Origin: Falsihalocynthiibacter sp042445055
GTDB taxonomy: Bacteria > Pseudomonadota > Alphaproteobacteria > Rhodobacterales > Rhodobacteraceae
Length of the DNA: 64,000 nt
NCBI RefSeq assembly: GCF_042445055.1
Contig: NZ_CP170339.1
Location: 2,232,001 to 2,296,000, forward strand
Reading direction: 5' to 3'
In this document: one piece after another, positions 8,865-16,489 of the stretch
Layout: the number at the start of each line of letters is the position of its first letter
How positions within the stretch are numbered: the first letter of the stretch is position 1
Program-made: the position numbers and the translations under genes
Notes under the pieces: model-generated
Told to the model about the DNA's origin: nothing
Databases searched by the model: none
Seen by the model: only the letters and a program-made list of their open reading frames with translations

Positions 8865-8898
8865 CAACGGGGATTGCTCTATGAGGGAGCAACCGTTG
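8865..8898 (+). repeat. Intercistronic hairpin between hisA and hisF
   Basis: CAACGG and TTGCTC pair with GAGCAA and CCGTTG, giving a 12-base stem with a three-base bulge and a seven-base loop. There is no T-tract, so it is more likely an RNA-processing or stability element than a terminator. Confidence 0.5.
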
Positions 8899-8914
8899 AT
8901 CAAGGACATAGAAC

Positions 8915-9679
8915 ATGCTGAAAACACGCATTATCCCCTGTCTCGATGTCGCCGAAGGGCGCGTGGTAAAGGGTGTGAACTTCGTTGATTTGATCGACGC
9001 GGGCGATCCTGTGGAAAGCGCCAAAGCGTATGATGCCGCCGGCGCGGACGAGTTGTGCTTCCTTGATATCAAAGCAACTCACGAGAACCGCGGCACCATG
9101 TACGATCTGGCCCGCCGCACCGCCGAGCACTGCTTTATGCCGCTGACCATTGGCGGCGGCGTGCGTACGCGCGAGGACGTACGCAAGCTGCTCCTCTCTG
9201 GTGCCGACAAAGTGAGCTTCAACTCCGCCGCTGTTGCCAACCCCGATGTGATCGCAGACGCCGCAAACCACTTTGGCAGCCAATGCATAGTTGTGGCAAT
9301 TGACGCCAAAACCGTTTCTCCCGGCAAATGGGAGATTTTCACACACGGCGGACGCAAGGCCACGGGCATTGACGCTGTGGAATTTGCCAAGAACGTAGTT
9401 TCCAAGGGCGCAGGCGAAATTCTCCTGACCTCAATGGATCGCGATGGAACACGCGCTGGATTTAACCTTCCGCTTACCCGAGCCATATCGGACGCCGTAT
9501 CCGTGCCCGTCATCGCATCGGGCGGCGTGGGCAATTTGGATCACCTTGTCGAAGGTGTAACCAAGGGCGGCGCATCTGCGGTGCTCGCGGCTTCTATCTT
9601 CCACTTTGGCGACTACACGATCCGCGAAGCCAAGGAACACATGGCCGCTAACGGCATCGACGTGAGGTTGAACGCATGA
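8915..9679 (+). CDS. hisF: Imidazole glycerol phosphate synthase, cyclase subunit
   Basis: TIM-barrel cyclase that receives ammonia from HisH and forms imidazole glycerol phosphate and AICAR. The 254-residue length is normal. Motifs: RIIPCLDVAEGRVVKGVNF with the first catalytic Asp (residue 11), TIGGGVRTREDV, LTSMDRDGTRAGFNL with the second catalytic Asp, and VIASGGVGNLDHL. Its TGA overlaps the hisE ATG in a four-base ATGA, so hisF and hisE are translationally coupled. Confidence 0.97.
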   Translation: MLKTRIIPCLDVAEGRVVKGVNFVDLIDAGDPVESAKAYDAAGADELCFLDIKATHENRGTMYDLARRTAEHCFMPLTIGGGVRTREDVRKLLLSGADKVSFNSAAVANPDVIADAANHFGSQCIVVAIDAKTVSPGKWEIFTHGGRKATGIDAVEFAKNVVSKGAGEILLTSMDRDGTRAGFNLPLTRAISDAVSVPVIASGGVGNLDHLVEGVTKGGASAVLAASIFHFGDYTIREAKEHMAANGIDVRLNA

Positions 9680-9984
9680 GCCAGATTACCAAACTCTCGG
9701 AAACAATTGCCTCTCGCGCTGCTGCGGACCCCGACAGTAGCTGGACGGCCAAACTCTTGGCCAAAGGCCCAGAAAAATGCGCCGAGAAATTCGGCGAAGA
9801 AGCGGTCGAAGCTATCATCGCCGCCGTGAAGGACGACAAGGACGAACTGGTGAAGGAAAGCGCTGATGTGCTTTTTCACCTGCTGGTGATGCTACAATCG
9901 CGCGGCGTTACCCTCGCCGAGGTCGAGGCCGAGCTTGCCCGACGCGAAGGCACATCAGGCATCGCAGAAAAAGCCGCGCGCTAG
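9676..9984 (+). CDS. hisE: Phosphoribosyl-ATP pyrophosphatase
   Basis: Hydrolyses phosphoribosyl-ATP to phosphoribosyl-AMP, step two of histidine biosynthesis. It is a stand-alone HisE of 102 residues; there is no fused HisI domain. The all-alpha MazG-like metal site is visible as EKFGEEAVEAIIAA followed by KESADVLFHLLVML. The start overlaps the hisF stop. Its stop codon shares the palindromic CTAG at 9981-9984 with the stop codon of the convergent CoA-binding-protein gene. Confidence 0.96.
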   Translation: MSQITKLSETIASRAAADPDSSWTAKLLAKGPEKCAEKFGEEAVEAIIAAVKDDKDELVKESADVLFHLLVMLQSRGVTLAEVEAELARREGTSGIAEKAAR

Positions 9985-10409
9985 GCTCCGATCAAACGGG
10001 GATACTCGATTTTCGGGCAACGGTTCTGAATAACTGTAATGCCCTTCTGTTCGGCCAACGCCGCAGCTTCTGCGTTCTCAATCCCGAGCTGCATCCAGAT
10101 AACCTTGAGGCAGGGCAGGCAATCGAGCGCCTCTTGCACCACGGGCAATACGTCTTCGCTCTTGCGGAAAATATCGACCATATCCACCGCCCCTTTGTCA
10201 TCAATTGAACGCAGGTTCGGGCGCACGGTTTCGCCTAGCAATCTTTGCCCTTCATAAACGGGATTTACAGGAATTACCCGAAAGCCACGTTGAGTGAGAA
10301 ACTCGGACACGTAATAGCTCGGCCTTGCTTGATTGCGAGACATCCCAACACAGGCGATGGTTTTCGTTTCGGTGAGAATTCGGCGCAGCAGCGCATCATC
10401 ATAGGTCAT
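9981..10409 (-). CDS. CoA-binding domain protein (YccU type)
   Basis: Small Rossmann-fold protein of 142 residues. It has the family's nucleotide-binding pattern near residue 18 (KTIACVGMSRNQARPSYYV), then GFRVIPVNPVYEGQRLLGE and a C-terminal NRCPKIEYPRL. Members bind CoA or a related nucleotide, but the physiological role is not settled. It is convergent with hisE, and the two stop codons overlap by four bases (CTAG), leaving no room for a terminator between them. Confidence 0.85.
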   Translation of the reverse strand: MTYDDALLRRILTETKTIACVGMSRNQARPSYYVSEFLTQRGFRVIPVNPVYEGQRLLGETVRPNLRSIDDKGAVDMVDIFRKSEDVLPVVQEALDCLPCLKVIWMQLGIENAEAAALAEQKGITVIQNRCPKIEYPRLIGA

Positions 10410-10435
10410 AGCTCACGTTTATCCTCACAAATGCG

Positions 10436-10474
10436 CAAACAAAGAACGCCCGAGTTTGGGGAAAAACTCGGGCG
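10436..10474 (-). terminator. Rho-independent terminator downstream of the YHS gene
   Basis: A perfect 11-base stem (CGCCCGAGTTT / AAACTCGGGCG) with a six-base loop. On the minus strand it is followed by TTCTTTGTTTG. It lies about 100 bases after the YHS-protein stop codon, which is the gene it would terminate. Confidence 0.75.
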
Positions 10475-10580
10475 CAGGTTGGAACGAGGGACAGTAGAGT
10501 ATCGGGTGTTCCGGACCCGATTAGTAAACACTTGGGAACGATAGGAAAAAATTGAAGGTATCCTCAAGTTTTTGTGAAGG

Positions 10581-11027
10581 CTAAGCTAAAACCTTAGGCC
10601 AGTTCCCATCAGCCAGCGTGACATTTCCAGGAATATCCTGACGCCAAAGATCACGCACCGAAGTGTTGTAATTCAGATAAAGCCGCCCGTCGTGGACCGT
10701 CCACGCTTCTGGATCGGTTGGGGCAACGGCGCCCTGCGATACGGCATAGGCGCAATACCCGCCATATTTCGGCGCGTATTTATGTGGATTGGACATAAAG
10801 GTCTCTTGGTTCGCCATCGAGGCAAAAACCCACATCGCACCTTCCCACTTCAGAGCGTTTTCCATTGCGCCCTGCACGGGCTTGCCCTCTGTGAAATAGG
10901 CCACCGGGTCATAGCCGCTAATAGCGACGCCACCGTTGTTATAGACATAATCGGTGCCTGCGCGCGCAGCTGTTGCGACCCACGGCAAAGCAGCACCGTA
11001 TGCGAGAATCTTTCGACGAGAAAACAT
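10581..11027 (-). CDS. YHS-domain protein with Tat-like signal
   Basis: 148 residues. The N-terminus MFSRRKILAYGAALPW has a twin-arginine-like motif (SRRKIL) followed by a hydrophobic segment ending in AARA, so export by the Tat pathway is plausible. The body has the YHS pattern ISGYDPVAYFTEGKP (about residue 36) and KYAPKYGGYCAYAVSQG. YHS domains are linked to metal handling, but this single-domain form has no defined reaction. GGAAAGG precedes the ATG. It is monocistronic, ending at the hairpin at 10447-10474. Confidence 0.85.
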   Translation of the reverse strand: MFSRRKILAYGAALPWVATAARAGTDYVYNNGGVAISGYDPVAYFTEGKPVQGAMENALKWEGAMWVFASMANQETFMSNPHKYAPKYGGYCAYAVSQGAVAPTDPEAWTVHDGRLYLNYNTSVRDLWRQDIPGNVTLADGNWPKVLA

Positions 11028-11126
11028 GGGTTACCTTTCCTTTGGTACAAAGTTGACCAAAAACGATCGATAACCCAAGCCCCCTAACGCAACCGTGACC
11101 GATTGCGAGGGCCTTATGACACTACG

Positions 11127-11903
11127 TTAGGGCCGCACAGCGTATAGCGCGACCGCCGCAGCATTCGAAACATTCAACGATCCGAAATCTGCCGCAAACG
11201 GGATTTTTACTAGTTTATCAACAGTTTGCTTGGTCTTATCGCGCAATCCCGGCCCCTCGGCACCAAATACCAAGGCAATCGGGCGATCCCTCATACCCTC
11301 TACGGCTTCTTCAACGGTCATCTCCGCTTCACCATCCAACCCGAGCACCAAATACCCCATTTGTTGCAGTTTCTCGATGGAATCAGCCAGATTACGTACG
11401 CGAAGATACGGTTGACGCTCTAACGCGCCGGACGCCGTTTTCGCCAGCGCCCCTGTTTCCGGAGCAGAGTTACGCGCGGGCGCAATTACCGCACGCGCAC
11501 CAAATACCTCAGCAGAGCGCAGAATAGCTCCTACGTTATGCGGATCCGTAACACGATCAAGCAGCAAGACACGCGGCACCTGACCATCGGCGGCCATACA
11601 CGCGTCCTCAATTGCGCCCCAATCGAGCGGTTTCACCTCAAGCGCGGCACCTTGGTGCACGGACTGCGGATCAATCGGCGCATCAAACTTACGAGTCGAA
11701 ACGATTTCAGGCTCCATCCCGCTCGCAATGATATCCTGCTCAAGTCGGTCATAGGCGTTTTTGGTCACAATGAGTCGCTTGCGCTCGCGGTTGGGGTTCC
11801 GCAACGCATCCCGCACAGCATGAATCCCGAACATCCAAACCGTCGCGGCCTTCGCCAGACGCTTTTCCTGCTCTTTTTCGATCACCCATTTAGGTTTTTC
11901 CAT
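11127..11903 (-). CDS. rlmB: 23S rRNA 2'-O-methyltransferase of the SpoU/TrmH family
   Basis: Predicted to methylate the 2'-OH of a 23S rRNA guanosine. The 258-residue protein has an N-terminal substrate-binding part (WMFGIHAVRDALRNPNRERK) and a C-terminal knotted SPOUT domain with the three family motifs: LLLDRVTDPHNVGAILRSA, IALVFGAEGPGLRD, and IPFAADFGSLNVSNAAAVAL. The specific rRNA site is inferred from family membership. It is divergent from tRNA-Tyr, about 110 bases away. Confidence 0.92.
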   Translation of the reverse strand: MEKPKWVIEKEQEKRLAKAATVWMFGIHAVRDALRNPNRERKRLIVTKNAYDRLEQDIIASGMEPEIVSTRKFDAPIDPQSVHQGAALEVKPLDWGAIEDACMAADGQVPRVLLLDRVTDPHNVGAILRSAEVFGARAVIAPARNSAPETGALAKTASGALERQPYLRVRNLADSIEKLQQMGYLVLGLDGEAEMTVEEAVEGMRDRPIALVFGAEGPGLRDKTKQTVDKLVKIPFAADFGSLNVSNAAAVALYAVRP

Positions 11904-12015
11904 GGTCCAAAGCCCTCTATATCTTGCGCCGCGGACAATGCGCAGACAGCTTGTGCAGATGCAAGGTATTTTCCTGTTGACGCCCCATTCAAGGGCAGGT
12001 ATCCCCTCCCTCGTT

Positions 12016-12099
12016 GGGCGACAGGCCGCAAGGTGTGGCAGGGGACTGTAACTCCCTCGAGGCGACTCACGCCTGGTTCGATTCCAGGGTCGCCCACCA
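12016..12099 (+). tRNA. tRNA-Tyr (anticodon GTA), CCA encoded
   Basis: Folds as a class II tRNA: acceptor GGGCGAC / GTCGCCC, anticodon stem GGGGA / TCCCT with loop CTGTAAC (anticodon GTA), a long variable arm GGCG-ACTCA-CGCC as expected for bacterial tRNA-Tyr, and T-arm CTGG-TTCGATT-CCAG. The A discriminator is followed by a genomically encoded CCA at 12097-12099. Confidence 0.95.
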
Positions 12100-12121
12100 T
12101 TTCAACGCTGTGCGTTGTGAG

Positions 12122-12162
12122 ATTGGCTTAGGAAATGTTCACGCATTTTCTAAGCCAATTTT
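12122..12162 (+). terminator. Rho-independent terminator after tRNA-Tyr
   Basis: Long stem: ATTGGCTTAG pairs with CTAAGCCAAT, extended inward by a G-T wobble and AAAT/ATTT to about 15 pairs, with an eight-base loop and a TTTT tail. It starts 23 bases after the tRNA 3' end. Confidence 0.85.
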
Positions 12163-12233
12163 CGTTGAAGCCACCTATTTCCATGCTCGCAACCGCGTTG
12201 ATCTACTAACGCGCGAAATGATTTTAAGTCGTA

Positions 12234-12245
12234 TTTGGCGCCAAA
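12234..12245. promoter_or_regulatory. 12-base palindrome TTTGGCGCCAAA upstream of a small secreted-protein gene
   Basis: A perfect palindrome 33 bases before the start codon of the gene at 12279. The position suits an operator or a promoter-overlapping site. The binding protein is unknown. Confidence 0.4.
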
Positions 12246-12278
12246 CCAAAATCAATAGATTCGAATGAGAGACCCAAG

Positions 12279-12626
12279 ATGTCGCCACTTTCCCTACTCG
12301 CCATGGCTCTGTTGCTCCCTTTCTCCGCATCAGCAGCGTCTGCGGATGACCTAAACCTAGAGGGCCTGACATGGACCGAGCAAAAATGCGTCCTCTATCA
12401 AAGCGCATGGGACTGGGCGCTCGCGAACTTGGGCACTGAAGATATTCGCCCGCAGTTTATTCAGCAGAACGACGCCTTCGTCGCCACGGGCTGCATTGAG
12501 CAACGCGAAGTATGCCCCCAGAGCGAAAAAGAGATCGAACTGGCAAATATGCTCACTGTGATGACAATGAACGAAGGAATGGCCAGCACCTTTGTCCCGT
12601 TCAATTGCCCTACTGTGTCGCAATAA
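12279..12626 (+). CDS. Small secreted protein of unknown function
   Basis: 115 residues. It has a clear signal peptide (LLAMALLLPFSASAASA), leaving a mature protein of about 93 residues with cysteines in QKCVLYQ, ATGCIEQREVCPQ and VPFNCPT; four cysteines could form two disulfides in the periplasm. I do not recognise the family. It follows the tRNA-Tyr terminator and a 12-base palindrome, so it probably has its own promoter. It is convergent with the sugar-binding-protein gene across the hairpin at 12638-12657. Confidence 0.75.
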   Translation: MSPLSLLAMALLLPFSASAASADDLNLEGLTWTEQKCVLYQSAWDWALANLGTEDIRPQFIQQNDAFVATGCIEQREVCPQSEKEIELANMLTVMTMNEGMASTFVPFNCPTVSQ

Positions 12627-12632
12627 CACACG

Positions 12633-12657
12633 AAAAAGGGAGCCCCGAAAGGCTCCC
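12633..12657 (-). terminator. Rho-independent terminator of the RbsABC-type operon
   Basis: Perfect seven-base stem (GGGAGCC / GGCTCCC) with a six-base loop, followed on the minus strand by TTTTT. It lies 36 bases after the binding-protein stop codon. On the plus strand the tail is poor. Confidence 0.8.
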
Positions 12658-12693
12658 TCCATTCCCGTCTTCACAGTCTGATCTTGGGAGGAT

Positions 12694-13650
12694 CTAGAAG
12701 GGAGAGTCGGGGAAATAGAAGTCCGCAGCGTTTTCCTGAGTGATCAAAGTCGCACCAAGGATATAACGACCAGCAACCGGACCGTTCGATTTGAACGCGT
12801 TTACAGTTACGTCCATCGCAGTCGCGATCATTGAAGGTGGATACAGCACGTCGACTGGAACGAGCTCATCGCCATCCATGATACCTTTGATGGTTTCTTT
12901 CATACCTGCACCACCAACAACGAACATACCGTCGCCATCGCGCCCTGCTTGCTTAAGCGCAGCTACAACACCGATTGCGATGTCATCATCCTGAGCCCAT
13001 ACAGCGTCGATATCGGGGAAGCGGCTAAGGAAGTCCTGCATCACTTCAAAGCCATCGTCACGGTTCCAGTTGGCGTGCTTGTGGTCGAGAACGTTAACGC
13101 CAGAACCTTCCATTTCGGCCATGAACGCATCAAAACGCTCATTGTCGATCAGAGTTGGGATACCGCGAAGAACAACGATGTTGTCGCCATCTTTGAGGCG
13201 GGTCTTCATGTACTGAGCCGAAACGCGGCCAAGCTCGGGGTTGTTACCCGCAACATAGATGTCCTCGATACCCGGCAAGCTCAAACCACGGTCAACAACA
13301 GTGATCAACGCGCCAGTTTTCTTGACGTTCAGAACCGGATCAGTCAGCGGCTCACTCTCGAACGGCAGCACGACAAGCGCGTCGATTTGGTTAACCGATA
13401 CAAGGTCCTCAATCGCAGAAGCCTGCGCACCTGGATCGGGCGAGTTCACCAAAATCAGATCAACGTCTGGATATAGCTCCTCAAGACGTTTTTCCGCCTG
13501 CTCTGCGTGCCAGTTCATACCAGCCGCCCAAGCATGTGTCGGTGTTGGATAAGAAACGCCGATCTTGATTGTGTCTTGTGCGAACGCAGACCCAGCGAGC
13601 ATCATTGCCCCTGTCGCTGCGGCCACGAAAGTAGATTTAGTTAGTTTCAT
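12694..13650 (-). CDS. Sugar ABC transporter periplasmic binding protein (RbsB type)
   Basis: 318-residue periplasmic-binding protein of the LacI-like fold (type I), last gene of the importer operon. The signal peptide ends at GSAFAQD. Family features include KIGVSYPTPTHAWAAGM, IDALVVLPFESEPLTDP, a hinge-region VLRGIPTLIDNERFDAF, and DAVWAQDDDIAIGVVAALKQ. A strong GGGAGGA lies before the ATG, and a hairpin separates it from the permease gene, both consistent with more binding protein than membrane subunits. The sugar is not readable; no catabolic enzyme is adjacent. Confidence 0.92.
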   Translation of the reverse strand: MKLTKSTFVAAATGAMMLAGSAFAQDTIKIGVSYPTPTHAWAAGMNWHAEQAEKRLEELYPDVDLILVNSPDPGAQASAIEDLVSVNQIDALVVLPFESEPLTDPVLNVKKTGALITVVDRGLSLPGIEDIYVAGNNPELGRVSAQYMKTRLKDGDNIVVLRGIPTLIDNERFDAFMAEMEGSGVNVLDHKHANWNRDDGFEVMQDFLSRFPDIDAVWAQDDDIAIGVVAALKQAGRDGDGMFVVGGAGMKETIKGIMDGDELVPVDVLYPPSMIATAMDVTVNAFKSNGPVAGRYILGATLITQENAADFYFPDSPF

Positions 13651-13705
13651 AGTCTTCCTCCCTGAGTTTGAAAGTTCACCCTAAGTGGTTGAACTCCCTT
13701 CTGTT

Positions 13706-13727
13706 GTGCGCCCTAAGCGTGGCGCAC
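13706..13727 (-). repeat. Intercistronic hairpin between permease and binding-protein genes
   Basis: Seven-base stem (GTGCGCC / GGCGCAC) with an eight-base loop, just past the permease stop and 56 bases before the next start. There is no T-tract. Such hairpins in transporter operons often set the relative mRNA level of the binding protein. Confidence 0.55.
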
Positions 13728-13738
13728 GGTGTTTAGCG

Positions 13739-14758
13739 CTAGGATTTCGGGGTCGTTTTCTTGCCCCAGTCTGCGCGCTGCAACCAAACAGCAACGATGA
13801 TGATCAAGCCTTGCATCGTGCCATTCAGGTAATTCGAAATCATGTCGGTAAAGTTCAGGATATTGCCAATTGTCGTAAGAATAAGCGCCCCAAGGATCGT
13901 CCCACCGATGCGGCCATAACCACCCTTTAGAACCGTTCCGCCAATGATCACCGCGGCAATGGCCTCTAGCTCCCACAGAACACCAGTGGATGAGGACGCC
14001 GAACCAAGACGCGGCACATAGATGATCGTCGCAAGCGCCACACAGAGGCCCTGAATGACATATGTCCATGTTTTGATGCGGTCGACTTTGATCGCGGAAT
14101 AACGCGCCACGCCCTCGGATGAACCGATCGCTGTGCAATAGCGGCCAAACGCGGTGCGATTAAGCAAGATCCAGCCAGCAATCGAAACAATGATGAACAC
14201 CCAAACCGGAATCGGCAGCCCAAAGAACGCCTCATAGTAAACGGGTCGGTATGTCTCGCGGATACCATAGTCCAGCGAGAGCGTGCCGCCATCCGCGAAA
14301 TACGTCACGAGCGAGCGGAAAATGCCCATTGTTCCGAGGGTTACGATAAAGGCTTCAATCTTCCCTTTGGTCGTAAGAAGACCATTCACCCAGCCAGCGC
14401 CTATACCAAGGATAATACTACACCCACAGCCAAGCAGCACCGTTGGCACGCCCGTCCCGAGTGTCTCGACCGCGCTGTTCATCACGATGATCATGACGCC
14501 CGCAATGACCGCCGCCATCGACCCAACCGAGAGGTCAATGCCGCCCGCCGTAATCACAAACGTCGCCCCCACCGCAATAATCCCGATGAACGCAGAACGT
14601 GTCAGAAGGTTGGTGATGTTCCCTTCGCTCAAAAACGCCGAATTGAGCGAGAACCCAATGATACAGAGCAAAATCAGCGCAATCGCCGGCCCTAGCGTTT
14701 TAAAATCTATATTCGATAGCCAACTCTTGGAGCCTTCTGTTGTCACTGCCTCAGACAT
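13739..14758 (-). CDS. Sugar ABC transporter permease (RbsC type)
   Basis: 339-residue polytopic membrane protein of the BPD_transp_2 class. Seen: N-terminal TM starting about residue 25 (LGPAIALILLCIIGFSLNS), the conserved ITAGGIDLSVGSMAAVIAGV, GWVNGLLTTKGKIEAFIVTLGTM, and GGTVLKGGYGRIGGTILGAL. It forms the membrane channel with the ATPase encoded immediately upstream; the two reading frames overlap by eight bases, so translation is coupled. Confidence 0.93.
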   Translation of the reverse strand: MSEAVTTEGSKSWLSNIDFKTLGPAIALILLCIIGFSLNSAFLSEGNITNLLTRSAFIGIIAVGATFVITAGGIDLSVGSMAAVIAGVMIIVMNSAVETLGTGVPTVLLGCGCSIILGIGAGWVNGLLTTKGKIEAFIVTLGTMGIFRSLVTYFADGGTLSLDYGIRETYRPVYYEAFFGLPIPVWVFIIVSIAGWILLNRTAFGRYCTAIGSSEGVARYSAIKVDRIKTWTYVIQGLCVALATIIYVPRLGSASSSTGVLWELEAIAAVIIGGTVLKGGYGRIGGTILGALILTTIGNILNFTDMISNYLNGTMQGLIIIVAVWLQRADWGKKTTPKS

Positions 14759-16277
14759 CCCGCACTTCCTCCTTCAGACCAGCGGCATAGCGCACGATCT
14801 CTGTTTCATTGATGGCATCACCCGTCACGGCACCCATGATGCGCCCCTCACGCATCACGAATACACGATGACATATGCCAATAATTTCTGGCATCTCGGA
14901 CGAAATCACGACGACCGACATGCCTTCTGCCGCCAAAGCAGCGATAAAATGGTAAATTTGCTGTTTGGTACCCACGTCGATACCGCGGGTCGGCTCGTCG
15001 ATAATCACAACGCGCGGATCGCACTCCATGATTTTCGCAAGCAACAGCTTCTGCTGGTTCCCGCCCGACATATCGCCGGCCTTTACGTTTGGATCACGAG
15101 CGCGGATATCAAAGCGGCGAATTCCACGCGCGAGCGCCTTGGCCTCTGCCTTCTTGTCCAACAGCATGTTCTTCACAAACTTCGGAAGCGCCAAGAGCGT
15201 CAGGTTGCTCTGCATCCCCTGCTCAAGCAACAGCCCTTTTTCTTTGCGATCCTTCGTTAGATACACGATGCCCGCATCGCGCGCCTGTGCGACCGAACTA
15301 AAGCGAACCGGATCGCCGTCAAGCTTCACAGTACCGCCCAGAATTTCTGTCAAACCACAGATCGATTCAAATACTTCGGTCCGCCCAGATCCGATCAGCC
15401 CCGAGAAGCCCAGCACCTCACCCTTGCGCAGATCAAAACTAACGTCGCGAATATGCGCGGTTGTTAATCCCTCGACCTCAAGCACGCGGTCCGCATCAAC
15501 ATCGGCCTCATGCATCGGCGGGTACAAATCGGACAACTCGCGCCCAACCATCATCTGCGCCATTGCATCCAACGTGAATTCATGCGCGGGCTTCGTCGCA
15601 ATCCACTGACCATCCCGAAGGATCGTCACGCGGTCCGAAATCGCCATAACCTCTTGCAGCTTATGCGACACAAACATGATCGCCGTCCCGCGTTCCTTCA
15701 GCAACGCAACCTGCTTAAAAAACACATCCGTTTCAGCCTCGGTCAAAACCGCTGTCGGCTCGTCCATGATCAAAACACGCGCATTGCGGCTGGTGGCTTT
15801 GACGATCTCCACCATTTGCTTTTGCGCAATCGACAGGCTGGAAATGCGCGACTTGGGTGAGATATCAAGCCCGACATCCGCAAACATCTTGGCCACTTGC
15901 GACGTCATCTCTGCGCGATCAAGGAACCCATTCTTGGTGATTTCACGGCCAAGGAAGATATTCTCCTCAACGGTCATTTGCTCAGCGAGGTTCAATTCCT
16001 GATGGATCAGCACGATCCCCAGATCCTCTGCCTGCCCGTTGGGTGGCAAAATGATCTCTTCGCCATCCACCCGCAACGTTCCAGACGTCGCCGGATGAAA
16101 CCCCGAGAGAACCTTCATCAATGTTGATTTGCCGGCACCATTCTCACCGATCAGCGCATGGACTTCTCCGGCGCGCAGGTCAAAATTGATGCTAAACAAG
16201 ACGGGAATCGTACCAAACGATTTACTTACCCGCTCTGCTGACAACACAGGCAACTCGTGCATAGCACCATCGGCCAT
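14751..16277 (-). CDS. Sugar ABC transporter ATP-binding protein, two-domain (RbsA/MglA type)
   Basis: 508 residues containing two tandem ABC domains. First domain: Walker A GENGAGKST, signature SIAQKQMVEI, Walker B VLIMDEPT. Second domain: the A-site is degenerate as usual (GLIGSGRTE), with signature MSGGNQQK and Walker B VVIIDEPTRG. The ATG at 16277 is chosen because GGAGG lies seven bases upstream; an in-frame start further out lacks this spacing. It is first in the importer operon, reading away from the three phased repeats at 16330-16386. Confidence 0.94.
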   Translation of the reverse strand: MADGAMHELPVLSAERVSKSFGTIPVLFSINFDLRAGEVHALIGENGAGKSTLMKVLSGFHPATSGTLRVDGEEIILPPNGQAEDLGIVLIHQELNLAEQMTVEENIFLGREITKNGFLDRAEMTSQVAKMFADVGLDISPKSRISSLSIAQKQMVEIVKATSRNARVLIMDEPTAVLTEAETDVFFKQVALLKERGTAIMFVSHKLQEVMAISDRVTILRDGQWIATKPAHEFTLDAMAQMMVGRELSDLYPPMHEADVDADRVLEVEGLTTAHIRDVSFDLRKGEVLGFSGLIGSGRTEVFESICGLTEILGGTVKLDGDPVRFSSVAQARDAGIVYLTKDRKEKGLLLEQGMQSNLTLLALPKFVKNMLLDKKAEAKALARGIRRFDIRARDPNVKAGDMSGGNQQKLLLAKIMECDPRVVIIDEPTRGIDVGTKQQIYHFIAALAAEGMSVVVISSEMPEIIGICHRVFVMREGRIMGAVTGDAINETEIVRYAAGLKEEVRDV

Positions 16278-16329
16278 GTATTTTCCTCCCCCAGACAATC
16301 CCTGCCCCTCCGCAAAAATCGTCGCCCTA

Positions 16330-16386
16330 TGAAAACCTTTTCACAAATAATGTAAACCTTTTCAAATATTCCTGTAAACCTTTTCA
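16330..16386. promoter_or_regulatory. Three phased operator-like repeats in the divergent promoter region
   Basis: Near-identical 14-base elements at 16330-16343 (TGAAAACCTTTTCA), 16351-16364 and 16373-16386 (both TGTAAACCTTTTCA). Each is an imperfect or perfect dyad around CC. Their starts are 21 and 22 bases apart, that is, two helical turns, so they face the same side of the DNA. They lie between the importer operon and the divergent lacI-type gene, which is the most likely source of the binding protein. Confidence 0.75.
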
Positions 16387-16489
16387 TTGGAATTTGTATC
16401 AACACGGATTAATATGTGGGAACCACAACGTATCCCACCGATAAATAACAGTTTTTATATATCGACGCGCAGAAAAGGCCCGCCTTCAA

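Noticed and set aside
14283..15260. Long open frame antisense to the RbsC/RbsA-type genes
   Set aside because: Sense strand genes are well supported; the antisense product is low-complexity and lacks domains.
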